From NCBI RefSeq assembly GCF_031583065.1, contig NZ_CP134053.1, forward strand, positions 6,737,001 through 6,801,000: a stretch of 64,000 bases of DNA, read 5' to 3'. The notes beneath the pieces were generated by a model that did no database searches, was not told the origin of the DNA, and saw nothing but the letters and a program-made list of their open reading frames with translations. Made by a program: the position numbers and the translations under genes. This DNA is from Streptomyces sp. CGMCC 4.7035. Lineage in GTDB: Bacteria; Actinomycetota; Actinomycetes; Streptomycetales; Streptomycetaceae. Below, piece after piece: positions 27,130 through 36,198 of this stretch. How positions within the stretch are numbered: the first letter of the stretch is position 1; every line of letters begins with the position of its first letter.

Positions 27130-28395
27130 ATGAAACTCACCGTGGTCGGCGGAGGCTCGACCTACACACCCGAACTCGTCGACGGCTTCGCCCGGCTGAG
27201 GGACACCCTGCCCATCGAGGAGCTGGTCCTCGTCGACCCGGCCGCCGAACGCCTGGAACTGGTGGGCGGGCTGGCCCGGCGCATCTTCGCGAAGCAGGGG
27301 CACGGCGGCCGGATCGTCACCACCTCCGACCTGGACGCGGGTGTCGAGGGCGCCGACGCCGTGCTGCTCCAACTGCGCGTCGGCGGCCAGGCCGCGCGTG
27401 AGCAGGACGAGACCTGGCCGCTGGAGTGCGGCTGCGTCGGCCAGGAGACGACCGGCGCGGGCGGCCTCGCCAAGGCGCTGCGCACGGTGCCGGTGGTCCT
27501 CGACATCGCCGAACGGGTCCGTCGCGCCAACCCCAGGGCCTGGATCATCGACTTCACCAACCCGGTCGGCATCGTCACCCGCGCCCTCCTCCAGGAGGGT
27601 CATCGGGCGGTCGGCCTGTGCAACGTGGCGATCGGCTTCCAGCGGAAGTTCGCCGCCCTGCTTGGCGTCACGCCCGACGAGGTGCATCTCGACCATGTGG
27701 GCCTCAACCACCTCACCTGGGAGACAGGTGTGCGCCTGGCGGGCCCCGAGGGCGAGAACGTCCTGCCCAAGCTGCTCGCCGAGCACGGCGAGGCGATCGC
27801 AGGCGACCTGCGCCTGCCGCGCGTCCTCCTGGACCGGCTCGGTGTGGTCCCGTCGTACTACCTGCGTTACTACTACGCACACGACGAGGTCGTACGGGAG
27901 TTGCGGACGAAGCCCTCACGCGCCGCCGAAGTCGCGGCGATGGAGCGGCAGTTGCTGGAGATGTACGGCGACCCGGCGCTCGACGAGAAGCCGGCGCTGC
28001 TCGCCAAGCGGGGCGGCGCCTACTACTCGGAGGCGGCCGTCGACCTCGCGGCCTCCCTGCTGGGCGGGGGAGGCTCCCCGTACCAGGTCGTGAACGCGTA
28101 CAACAAGGGCACGCTGCCCTTCCTGCCGGACGACGCGGTGATCGAGGTGCAGGCGGCCGTGGGACCGCAGGGACCGACCCCGCTGCCCGTGCCGGAGGTG
28201 GACCCGCTGTACGCGGGACTGATGGCGAACGTGACGGCCTACGAGGAGCTGGCCTTGGAGGCGGCCCTGCGCGGCGGCCGGGACCGCGTCTTCCGCGCGC
28301 TGCTCGCCCACCCCCTGATCGGTCAGTACGCGTACGCCGACACCCTCACCGACCAGCTGATCGCGCACAACCGGGAGCACCTCGCGTGGGCCTGA
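27130..28395 (+). CDS. Glycoside hydrolase family 4 (6-phospho-beta-glucosidase-like)
   Basis: 421 aa. The NAD+-binding GGGSTYTPELVDG opens the protein. The GH4 core FTNPVGIVTRA (Asn144) and the Mn2+ ligands Cys164 in GLCNVAIG and His194 in GLNHLTW are present. GH4 enzymes cleave glycosides by an NAD-dependent redox mechanism, most on 6-phosphosugars. Here there is no PTS gene; sugar enters by an ABC system and a BadF-type kinase is the next gene, so either the substrate is phosphorylated after entry or this enzyme acts on free disaccharide. The start overlaps no gene but the end overlaps the kinase start. Confidence 0.93.
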   Translation: MKLTVVGGGSTYTPELVDGFARLRDTLPIEELVLVDPAAERLELVGGLARRIFAKQGHGGRIVTTSDLDAGVEGADAVLLQLRVGGQAAREQDETWPLECGCVGQETTGAGGLAKALRTVPVVLDIAERVRRANPRAWIIDFTNPVGIVTRALLQEGHRAVGLCNVAIGFQRKFAALLGVTPDEVHLDHVGLNHLTWETGVRLAGPEGENVLPKLLAEHGEAIAGDLRLPRVLLDRLGVVPSYYLRYYYAHDEVVRELRTKPSRAAEVAAMERQLLEMYGDPALDEKPALLAKRGGAYYSEAAVDLAASLLGGGGSPYQVVNAYNKGTLPFLPDDAVIEVQAAVGPQGPTPLPVPEVDPLYAGLMANVTAYEELALEAALRGGRDRVFRALLAHPLIGQYAYADTLTDQLIAHNREHLAWA

Positions 28396-29360
28396 CCGCA
28401 AGTGTCCTCGCCATCGACGCGGGCAACAGCAAGACCGACGTCGCGGTGGTGACGGCGGACGGGGAAGTCCTGGCCACGGCGCGCGGCGGCGGGTTCCGTC
28501 CGCCCGCGGTGGGTGTGGAGACGGCGGTGGACGAACTGGCGGAGGCGGTCGCACGCGCCTACGCCGACGCCGGCGTCACCTCCGTCGCCCATGTCTCCGC
28601 GTGTCTGGCGAACGCCGACCTGCCGGTGGAGGAGGAACAGTTGGCCGCCGCGCTGCACGCGCGCGCGTGGGGCACGACGGTCGAGGTACGCAACGACACG
28701 TTCGCGATCCTGCGGGCGGGGGTTGCCGAACCCCGGGGCGTCGCGGTGGTCTGCGGCGCCGGCATCAACTGCGTCGGCATGCGCCCCGACGGCCGTACCG
28801 CCCGCTTCCCGGCACTCGGCCGTATCTCCGGCGACTGGGGCGGCGGTTGGGGCTTGGCGGAGGAGGCCCTGTGGTGGGCGGCCCGTGCGGAGGACGGCCG
28901 GGGCGGCCCGACACTCCTGGCGCGGACACTGCCGGGCCACTTCGGCCTGGACTCCATGTACGCGCTCATCGAGGCGCTCCACCTGGGGCACATCGAACAC
29001 GGCCGGCGCCACGAACTGACGCCGGTGCTGTTCGCCACCGCCCGGGACGGCGACCCGGTGGCCCGTGCGGTCGTCGACCGGCTCGCGGAGGAGGTCGTCG
29101 CCATGGCCACGGTCGCGCTGACCCGCCTGGACCTGCTCGACGAGGAGACCCCGGTCCTGCTCGGCGGCAGCATCCTGGCCGCCCGCCACCCCCAACTCGA
29201 CGACCGCGTGAGGGAACTGCTGACGGCCCGCGCCCCCAAGGCGGTCCCCCAGGTGGTCACAGCCCGCCCGGTCCTCGGCGCGGCCCTCCTGGGCCTGGAC
29301 CACGAACACGCCCGAAAGGAGGCCCACGCGCGCGTACGGGCGTACTACGAAGGCGGATGA
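28386..29360 (+). CDS. BadF/BadG-type sugar kinase (N-acetylglucosamine kinase-like)
   Basis: 324 aa from a GTG at 28386, inside the last codons of the GH4 gene, with GGGAG nine bases upstream. The ASKHA phosphate-1 motif LAIDAGNSKTDVAVV, phosphate-2 VVCGAGINCVG, the sugar-loop ISGDWGGGWGLAEEALWWAA and adenosine PVLLGGSILAA are clear. These kinases phosphorylate amino sugars such as GlcNAc. As last gene of the ROK/ABC/GH4 operon it probably acts on the sugar released or imported. Confidence 0.92.
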   Translation: MGLTASVLAIDAGNSKTDVAVVTADGEVLATARGGGFRPPAVGVETAVDELAEAVARAYADAGVTSVAHVSACLANADLPVEEEQLAAALHARAWGTTVEVRNDTFAILRAGVAEPRGVAVVCGAGINCVGMRPDGRTARFPALGRISGDWGGGWGLAEEALWWAARAEDGRGGPTLLARTLPGHFGLDSMYALIEALHLGHIEHGRRHELTPVLFATARDGDPVARAVVDRLAEEVVAMATVALTRLDLLDEETPVLLGGSILAARHPQLDDRVRELLTARAPKAVPQVVTARPVLGAALLGLDHEHARKEAHARVRAYYEGG

Positions 29361-29775
29361 CCGTCGCCTTGACCTGCGGGCAGTCCCGCCGTCCCAGCTG
29401 CGGGCAGTCGTGCCTCCCCCAGTGCCTTAAGGGCCTGGGGGGACCCCCAGGGCGGCACGGGTGGGCGCTGGGGGTACCCGCTGCTCGAAGAGCTTGGGGG
29501 AGGCACCCCGCCAAGCGCCGGGCCGCGCAACCTCCCCCCGGCCCACCCCACCCCCGGGAACCGAACACAAGCACGCCGCGTATTCATGAACGGGGACAGC
29601 GCAACAGCACCACCATGACCGGCGTCAGCACAACCCCTGCGATAGAAACAAGATCGCATTAAGGCCTGTGCGGATCCCGGTCCCGGCGGCGATACTTGCC
29701 GCGGCACACCCGCGCCCGCGCCCGCTCCCGCGGCACCGGGCGCAGGTGGCCGGAAATGACCAAGGGGGAGGTCAA
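29361..29775. repeat. Gene-free region with a dispersed inverted-repeat element
   Basis: 415 bases without a supported gene. At 29411-29505 a long imperfect hairpin is bounded by TGCCTCCCCCA and TGGGGGAGGCA, with an inner CCTGGGGG-GA-CCCCCAGG stem (29434-29451). CTGCGGGCAGTC occurs twice just before it. From memory, elements of this kind are scattered in Streptomyces genomes. It may end the sugar operon. The remainder should hold the promoter of the signalling operon, but no clear -35/-10 is recognised. Confidence 0.65.
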
Positions 29776-31131
29776 GTGACACAACCGCAGCAGGGAGCCG
29801 CACCACCGCGCCGCACGGCCTTCGCCGAGGGCGTCGACCGCGTGCGCGCCGCCGCGACCACCGAGCCCGGCCGGCTGCGCGTCATCGGCGCCGTCCTCGC
29901 CCTGCTCGTCGTCGCGTTCGGGGCCGTCACCGCCTGGCAGATGACCGACCGCTCGACCGCCGCCGACGACGTGCTGCACAGCAGCCAGCCCCTCAGCGCG
30001 GGCGCCGCCGACATCTACCGCTCCCTCGCGGACGCCAACACCACTGCCTCCAGCGGCTTCCTGTCGGGTGGCCAGGAGCCCGCCGCGACGACCAAGCGGT
30101 ACGAGGAGGACATCCGGACCGCCGCCGCCAAGCTCGTCACGGCGGCCGCCAGCACCGACCCCGGCTCCCCCTCCGCGGACACCATCGCCAAGCTCAACAA
30201 GCTGCTCCCGCAGTACGAGGGCCTGATCGAGCGGGCCCGGGCCAACAACCGGCTCGGCTTCCCGGTGGGCGGCGCCTACCTGCGGGCGGCGAACGACAAG
30301 ATGCAGCACGAGATGCTGCCGGCCGCGCAGGACCTGTACACCTCGGAGAACCAGCGGCTGCGCTCCGACTACGCGGACGCGACCCCCTACCCCTGGTTCG
30401 CCCTCGTCCTCGGCGTCCTCGCGCTTGCCGCCCTCGGCTGGGCGCAGCGGCGCCACTACCTGCGGACGAACCGCGTGCTGAACCGCGGCCTGGTCGCCGC
30501 CACGGCCGCCTCCGCGATCGTCCTGCTGTGGCTGGTCGTCGGCCACGGTGTCGCCCGCGCCGGGCTCGACTCCTCGTACGACCACGGCGTCCGCTCGCTG
30601 AACGTGCTGCACGACGCGCGCATCGCCTCCCTGAACGCACGCGGCAACGAGAACCTGACCCTGGTCAGCCGTGGCGCCGAGACCAAGAAACTGCCCGACG
30701 ACACGGTCGAGGACCTGTACGACTACGAGTTCCAGCAGGACATGAAGACGCTCTCCGCAGGGCTCGCCCGGGCCGAGTCGATAGCCGACGACCAGGCGGG
30801 CAAGCAGCCCGTGACGGCCGCCACCGGCAACATGAAGGTCTGGCAGCAGCGTCACAAGCAGGCGCGGGCCGCCGACGACGACGGCAACTACCAGGCGGCA
30901 CTGAACAAAATCATCGGGTCCAAGGCGGACCAGCCGACGGGCGAGTGCTTCGACAGTGTGGACGAGAACCTGAAGAAGGCGCTGGACCACGAGGCGAGCG
31001 AGTTCCGGCAGGCGGCGGGCGACGGCCGGGACGCGATGACCGGGCTCCCGGTGGGCGCGGCGGTGCTCGCGGTGCTGGGCGCGGTGGCCGCGGTGCTGGG
31101 CATCGGGCGCAGGCTTTCGGAGTACCGGTGA
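29776..31131 (+). CDS. glnX: GlnX-like membrane protein
   Basis: 451 aa from a GTG at 29776 preceded by AAGGGGGAGG. Membrane helices lie at about residues 34-54, 200-220, 235-260 and 420-445, with two outer helical domains, the first with SLADANTTASSGFLSGGQEP, resembling chemoreceptor-like sensory domains. In mycobacteria the membrane protein GlnX sits beside GlnH and PknG and relays amino-acid binding to the kinase; here the next gene is GlnH-like and a PknG-like kinase is fourth. The order glnX-glnH-(coiled coil)-pknG supports the name; the sequence itself is divergent and I rely on topology and context. Confidence 0.75.
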   Translation: MTQPQQGAAPPRRTAFAEGVDRVRAAATTEPGRLRVIGAVLALLVVAFGAVTAWQMTDRSTAADDVLHSSQPLSAGAADIYRSLADANTTASSGFLSGGQEPAATTKRYEEDIRTAAAKLVTAAASTDPGSPSADTIAKLNKLLPQYEGLIERARANNRLGFPVGGAYLRAANDKMQHEMLPAAQDLYTSENQRLRSDYADATPYPWFALVLGVLALAALGWAQRRHYLRTNRVLNRGLVAATAASAIVLLWLVVGHGVARAGLDSSYDHGVRSLNVLHDARIASLNARGNENLTLVSRGAETKKLPDDTVEDLYDYEFQQDMKTLSAGLARAESIADDQAGKQPVTAATGNMKVWQQRHKQARAADDDGNYQAALNKIIGSKADQPTGECFDSVDENLKKALDHEASEFRQAAGDGRDAMTGLPVGAAVLAVLGAVAAVLGIGRRLSEYR

Positions 31132-31145
31132 GAGGGGGAGCGGCG

Positions 31146-32150
31146 ATGATCGCACGGCGTCTGAGGGCGAGCCTGAAGGGCTGGGGCGGTGTGGGGGCGA
31201 TGTTGGTCGCCTGCCTGCTCACCGCCGTCTTCGCGCTGCTGCTGCCGCTGACCCGCGCGAGCGGGGACGGCTCCTCGGGCACCGGCGGCCCGGGCGTCGC
31301 CGAGGGCACGCAGGCGAAGGCGGACAACTGCGGCGGGCACCCGGAGCGGCTCAGCCCGGCCCCGTCCGGCGACGAGAGCGGCCCGTCGGTCACGGCCATC
31401 AAGAAGCGCGGTTACCTGTCGGTGGGCGTCGACCAGAACAGCTACCGCTGGGGCTACCGCGACCCCAACAACAAGGTCAGCGACCTGGAGGGCTTCGACA
31501 TCGATCTGGCCCACGAGATCGCGCGGCAGATCCTCGGCGACCCGAAGGCCGTCCGCTTCCATGCCATTCCCACCAACCAGCGCATCCCGGCCATCAAGAG
31601 TGGGCAGGTGGACATGGTGGTGCGCACCATGACGATCACCTGCGACCGGCTGAAGGAAGTGGCCTTCTCCGACCCGTACTTCGTGACCGGTCAGCAGGTC
31701 CTGGCACCGAAGTCGTCGGACATCCGGGGCTACGACAAGTCGCTGGCCGGCAACAGGATCTGCACCGCCGAGGGCTCGACAGCCAACACCCAGCTGACGA
31801 ACGACAAGAAGGCCGGCCGTCTCGCTGCGTCCGCCGATATCTCCACCACCGTCCCCAACCAGCTCGACTGCCTGGTCAAACTCCAGCTCGGCGAGGTCGA
31901 CGCGGTCGTCACCGACGGCGCGCTCGCCGCGAGCCAGGCGGCCCAGGATCCGACGGTCGAGCTCAAGGGCAAGCCGTTCACGACCGAGTACTACGGCGTG
32001 GCGATGAACAAGCAGGCCAAGGATCTGGTGCGCCGGGTCAACCAGGTGCTCGTGGACTACCGAAAGAGCGGCTGGCAGGCCTCGTACACCAGGTGGCTGT
32101 CCCAGACACTGGGCTCCGACTCGGCGTCTTCGCAGCCTCCGACCTCCTGA
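31146..32150 (+). CDS. glnH: GlnH-like amino-acid substrate-binding protein
   Basis: 334 aa, SBP_bac_3 (type 3 solute-binding) fold beginning IKKRGYLSVGVDQNSYRWGY, with GFDIDLAHEIA and the lobe motifs MVVRTMTITCDRLKEVAFSD and DAVVTDGALAAS. The N-terminus has one hydrophobic helix (about 17-38). LVAC inside it resembles a lipobox, but hydrophobic residues continue past the Cys, so an uncleaved anchor is also possible. GGGGGAG precedes the ATG. No ABC permease gene is nearby, so it is likely a sensor of glutamate/aspartate-type ligands for GlnX and PknG. Confidence 0.85.
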   Translation: MIARRLRASLKGWGGVGAMLVACLLTAVFALLLPLTRASGDGSSGTGGPGVAEGTQAKADNCGGHPERLSPAPSGDESGPSVTAIKKRGYLSVGVDQNSYRWGYRDPNNKVSDLEGFDIDLAHEIARQILGDPKAVRFHAIPTNQRIPAIKSGQVDMVVRTMTITCDRLKEVAFSDPYFVTGQQVLAPKSSDIRGYDKSLAGNRICTAEGSTANTQLTNDKKAGRLAASADISTTVPNQLDCLVKLQLGEVDAVVTDGALAASQAAQDPTVELKGKPFTTEYYGVAMNKQAKDLVRRVNQVLVDYRKSGWQASYTRWLSQTLGSDSASSQPPTS

Positions 32151-32236
32151 GAGACACAACCGACCTGATACCACTGGAGAGTTACCCCGGCGCACGGGAC
32201 ACGCGCCCAGGGCACGACGAGAGCGAGAGGTGATCG

Positions 32237-33559
32237 ATGGGCGTCACGGGACCCACCGGGCCGGTACTGGACCGGGACGAGGTGGACCGTGCGCTGGCGC
32301 GGCTCGGCGCGGAGCACGAGGCCATAGAGACCTCGCTCCTCGCCCTCCAGGACCACGCGGGCCGCAGACTCCTCGAAGGCGCCGAGCTCACGGGCATCAC
32401 CAAGGAGCGCTGGACGTCGGCGGAGGCGTCGATCACCCTGCTGTGGGCGTACTTCGACGCCTACACCGACGCCCTGCGCACCGCGCGCGAGATCCGCGCC
32501 CGCCGGCGCTGGTCCAGCCGCGACGACCTGGTCGAGCTGACCGAACTGCTGCGCGGCGCGAGCATCACCGTCGCGGGCAGCGCCACGGCGACGGCGAACG
32601 CGCCGACCCTCACGGGCGCCGTCAAGCTCAGCGAGCAGTTCAGCCTGACGCAGCTCGTCGACCGTATGAACGACCTGTACGCGTCCTCGCTGGACATGGT
32701 CGTCGCCGCCGACGCGGTGTGGTCGGCGCTGCCCGCCCGGATCGATTTACTGGCCGCGGAGCTCCAGCGCACCCGGCAGTTGGCGCACTCCGTGGGCGTA
32801 CGCCCCGGCGAGCACCCGGCGGGCGACGACCTGGAACGCATCACGCGCACGCTGACGAGACTGCGCGAGCAGGTGGTCTCCGACCCGCTGGCGTTCTGGG
32901 TTCCGACGCAGGGGAGTTCGGCGCCCGGCGGCGGCCGGCCGGACACGACGACGTACGACCGCGAGGCGCGCGCCCTGGAAGAGGTGCGCCGGGAGATCGA
33001 CGCCGTCCTGGCGGTCCGCCAGGACGCGGAGGCGCGGCTCGTCAAGCTGCGCGATCTGCTCAGCCGCGCGGACCGCACGCTGGCGGAGGCCCGCAGCGCG
33101 CGCGGTGAGGTCCTCGCGAAGATCGCCGCCTCGGAGGTGCCCGCGGTCAGCGGTCCGCCGACCGTGTTGCAGGAGCAGCTGGCGACGGCCGCCGAGTACC
33201 GCAGACATGCCCAGTGGCACCGCCTGTCGCCGCTCCTGGAGTCCTTGGAGCAGAAGGCGGAGGACGAACTGCTGCGCGCCCGCGAGTCGCTCACGGCCGT
33301 CACCGCGCCCCTCGCGGTCCGCGCCGAGCTGCGCGGCCGCCTGGACGCGTACAAGGCGAAGGTGGCCCGGCACGGCCTGGCGGAGGACCCGCTGCTGGTC
33401 GAGCGGTACGACACGGCGCGCCGCATGCTGTGGAGCGCGCCCTGCGACCTGAGGGTCGCCGAACAGGCTGTGCTGCGCTATCAGCAGGCGGCCGCGGAGC
33501 TGCTCGGCCCGCGCGTGCCCCAGCCGGGCGCGCCGGCCGACCGGAGGGGGGAAGCATGA
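32237..33559 (+). CDS. Coiled-coil protein of the kinase operon
   Basis: 440 aa, largely helical. Long heptad-rich segments (about 10-95, 235-300 and 310-430) are rich in Ala, Leu, Arg and Glu, for example REIDAVLAVRQDAEARLVKL. No signal peptide, membrane helix or catalytic motif is seen. A low-complexity break near residues 225-240 holds GSSAPGGGRPD. The stop overlaps the kinase start (ATGA), so its product is probably made with the kinase as a scaffold or partner. I do not recognise a named family. Confidence 0.85.
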   Translation: MGVTGPTGPVLDRDEVDRALARLGAEHEAIETSLLALQDHAGRRLLEGAELTGITKERWTSAEASITLLWAYFDAYTDALRTAREIRARRRWSSRDDLVELTELLRGASITVAGSATATANAPTLTGAVKLSEQFSLTQLVDRMNDLYASSLDMVVAADAVWSALPARIDLLAAELQRTRQLAHSVGVRPGEHPAGDDLERITRTLTRLREQVVSDPLAFWVPTQGSSAPGGGRPDTTTYDREARALEEVRREIDAVLAVRQDAEARLVKLRDLLSRADRTLAEARSARGEVLAKIAASEVPAVSGPPTVLQEQLATAAEYRRHAQWHRLSPLLESLEQKAEDELLRARESLTAVTAPLAVRAELRGRLDAYKAKVARHGLAEDPLLVERYDTARRMLWSAPCDLRVAEQAVLRYQQAAAELLGPRVPQPGAPADRRGEA

Positions 33560-36195
33560 GTCAGGCAGGGCAGAGCTGCCAGCGGCCCGGCTGCGAGGGG
33601 TCGTACGAGGACGTCGGCGGCGGCGAGCTGTACTGCGACACGTGCGGGCTCGCGCCGGTCGTCTCGGAGAGCGGTATGGTCGGATCGCCTGCGACAGGGC
33701 TCACCGCGGGCGGCAAGAGCTCGCGGACGTCCGGGAGCGGCGGTTCGCGCTCCAGTTCTCGTACGTCGTCGCGGTCGTCCCAGTCCCGGCGCTCGGTGTC
33801 GGGCCGGCTGACCGGCAAATCCACCGCCCGGTCGGTGTCGGTGCGCAGCTCCGGTACGACGGCCGGGAGTTCGGGGCGCAGCAGGCTGGGCCTCGGCCTG
33901 GTGCGGGTCCCGGAGGTGCCGCGGCCCGACCCGCGCGCGATGGTGCTGGAGAACCCGGAGGTGCCCGAGCGCAAGCGGTTCTGCTCGCGCTCCGACTGCG
34001 GGGCCCCGGTGGGGCGGGCGCGCGGCGAGAGGGCGGGGCGCACCGAGGGGTTCTGCACGAAGTGCGGCCACCCTTATTCGTTCGTCCCGAAGCTGAAGTC
34101 CGGCGACATCGTGCACGGCCAGTACGAGGTCGTGGGCTGCCTCGCGCACGGCGGGCTCGGCTGGGTCTACCTGGCCGTGGACCGCGCGGTCTCCGACCGG
34201 TGGGTGGTCCTCAAGGGCCTGCTGGACACCGGCGACCAGGACGCGATGGCCGCCGCGATCTCCGAGCGGCGCTTCCTCGCCGAGATCGAGCACTCCAACA
34301 TCGTGCGCATCTACAACTTCGTGGAGCACCTCGACCAGCGCACGGGCTCACTCGACGGCTACATCGTGATGGAGTACGTCGGCGGAAAGTCGCTGAAGGA
34401 GATCGCCAACTCCCGTCGTACGCCGGACGGGACGCGGGACCCGCTGCCGGTGGAGCAGGCGTGCGCGTACGGCATCGAGGCGCTGGAGGCCCTCGGTCAT
34501 CTGCACAGCCGCAACCTCCTGTACTGCGACTTCAAGGTCGACAACGCGATCCAGACCGAGGACCAGCTCAAGCTGATCGACATGGGCGCGGTGCGCCGGA
34601 TGGACGACGACGAGTCGGCCATCTACGGCACGGTCGGCTACCAGGCGCCGGAGGTCGCCGAGGTCGGCCCGTCGGTGGCGAGCGATCTCTACACGGTCGC
34701 GCGCACCCTCGCGGTGCTCACCTTCGACTTCCAGGGCTACACGACCGTCTTCGCGGACTCCCTGCCCGACCCGGACCACATCGAGGTCTTCCGCCGGTAC
34801 GAGTCCTTCTACCGGCTGCTGGTCCGCGCCACCGATCCGGACCCGGCCCGCCGGTTCGCGTCCGCGCAGGAGATGTCGGAGCAGCTGACGGGGGTGCTGC
34901 GGGAGGTCGTCGCCCTCCAGACGGGCCGCCCACGGCCCGCCCTGTCGACGCTGTTCGGACCGGAAGTCAAGGTCACGGACACGGAGTTGTTCCCGAAGCT
35001 GGACGGGGACGTGTCGCGGCTGGGGGCGCGGGTGGTAGCGCCGCGGCGGAAGGCCGCCGCTTCCCCCACTGCGAACTCCCTTGCCGTCACGGCTTCGTCC
35101 GGCGCGCCCGCGCCCGCGTCTGCCGCGATCGCGTCGGGCGCCGAAGCCGCGACCGCCCGGGGCGCCGGAGGCCAGGACGCCGAAGGCCGGAGCGCCGCGA
35201 ACCAGAACGCCGGAGCCGCGAGCACCACGAGCGCCGCGGGCACGTCGGCCGTCGTCAAGCCGCTCGGCACCGCTGCCGCCGCCCTCGCCCTGCCGGTCCC
35301 GCTCGTCGACCCCGGCGACCCCAACGCCGGTTTCCTGGCCGGTCTCATGGCGTCCGCGCCCGCGGAGCTGATCGCCGCCCTGCACACCGCGCCGGCCACC
35401 TCCCTGGAGCTGCGCCTGCGCGAACTGCGGGCCCGGCTGGAGATGGGCGAGACGGACAGCGCGGGACGGTCCCTCGCCGCCCTGGAGGCGGACCATCCCG
35501 ACGACTGGCGGGTCGTCTGGTACCGCGGTGTCACCGCCCTGGTCACCGGGGATCACGAGGGCGCCGCGCTCTCCTTCGACGCGGTCTACGACGCGTTCCC
35601 GGGCGAGCCCGCCCCCAAGCTGGCCCTCGGCCTGTGCGCGGAGGTCCTCGGCCAGCTCGACAACGCCGCCGAGTACTACCGCCTCGTCTGGACGACCGAC
35701 CCCAGCTACGTCAGCTCGGCATTCGGACTGGCCCGCGTCCGGCTCGCCTCCGGCGACCGCCCCGGCGCCGTGGGCACCCTGGAGTCCGTGCCGGAGGCGT
35801 CCATCCACTACACCGCGGCCCGCGTCGCCGCCGTACGGGCGCGGCTGCGGCAGCGTACGGGCAAGGGCCCCGACCCGGCGTTCCTGGACGACCTCGTGGC
35901 CGCCGCGGGGCAGATCCAGGCGCTGGAGGCCTACGGACTGGACGCCGTTCGACGCGAGCAGTTGTCCACAGAGGTCCTCGGCTGTGCCCTGGACTGGGTA
36001 CTCTCCGGTAGCCAGGGCGCCGCGCCGTCGGCAGCGGGCGGACGGGCGTTGCTCGGCAGTGACCTGGACGAGCGCGGCCTCCGCTTCGGCCTGGAGCGCT
36101 CGTATCGGACGCTGGCCAGGCTCGCGCAGGGCGGCGAGGAGAGGATCGACCTGGTGGAACGTGCCAACCGTTACCGCCCCCGGACGTGGGTGTGA
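33556..36195 (+). CDS. pknG: PknG-like serine/threonine kinase with two zinc ribbons and TPR domain
   Basis: 879 aa. A first zinc ribbon has Cys8, Cys13, Cys27 and Cys30. A Ser/Arg/Gly-rich linker follows (about 50-110), then a rubredoxin-like knuckle with Cys143, Cys148, Cys167 and Cys170. The kinase domain runs from about 185 to 450: glycine loop AHGGLGWVYLA (from 197), Lys220 in VVLKG, catalytic loop YCDFKVDN (Asp325, Lys327, Asn330) and the DMG metal motif at Asp342. The catalytic Asp is not preceded by Arg, as in PknG (non-RD). An Ala-rich linker (about 495-580) leads to a TPR-like C-terminus. Mycobacterial PknG phosphorylates GarA/OdhI to control 2-oxoglutarate use. It starts inside the previous stop. 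Confidence 0.93.
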   Translation: MSQAGQSCQRPGCEGSYEDVGGGELYCDTCGLAPVVSESGMVGSPATGLTAGGKSSRTSGSGGSRSSSRTSSRSSQSRRSVSGRLTGKSTARSVSVRSSGTTAGSSGRSRLGLGLVRVPEVPRPDPRAMVLENPEVPERKRFCSRSDCGAPVGRARGERAGRTEGFCTKCGHPYSFVPKLKSGDIVHGQYEVVGCLAHGGLGWVYLAVDRAVSDRWVVLKGLLDTGDQDAMAAAISERRFLAEIEHSNIVRIYNFVEHLDQRTGSLDGYIVMEYVGGKSLKEIANSRRTPDGTRDPLPVEQACAYGIEALEALGHLHSRNLLYCDFKVDNAIQTEDQLKLIDMGAVRRMDDDESAIYGTVGYQAPEVAEVGPSVASDLYTVARTLAVLTFDFQGYTTVFADSLPDPDHIEVFRRYESFYRLLVRATDPDPARRFASAQEMSEQLTGVLREVVALQTGRPRPALSTLFGPEVKVTDTELFPKLDGDVSRLGARVVAPRRKAAASPTANSLAVTASSGAPAPASAAIASGAEAATARGAGGQDAEGRSAANQNAGAASTTSAAGTSAVVKPLGTAAAALALPVPLVDPGDPNAGFLAGLMASAPAELIAALHTAPATSLELRLRELRARLEMGETDSAGRSLAALEADHPDDWRVVWYRGVTALVTGDHEGAALSFDAVYDAFPGEPAPKLALGLCAEVLGQLDNAAEYYRLVWTTDPSYVSSAFGLARVRLASGDRPGAVGTLESVPEASIHYTAARVAAVRARLRQRTGKGPDPAFLDDLVAAAGQIQALEAYGLDAVRREQLSTEVLGCALDWVLSGSQGAAPSAAGGRALLGSDLDERGLRFGLERSYRTLARLAQGGEERIDLVERANRYRPRTWV

Positions 36196-36198
36196 TCG

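Noticed and set aside
31146..31260. GlnH-like protein as a definite lipoprotein
   Set aside because: LVAC fits a lipobox only in part; the hydrophobic run continues past the Cys, so a membrane anchor is equally likely.
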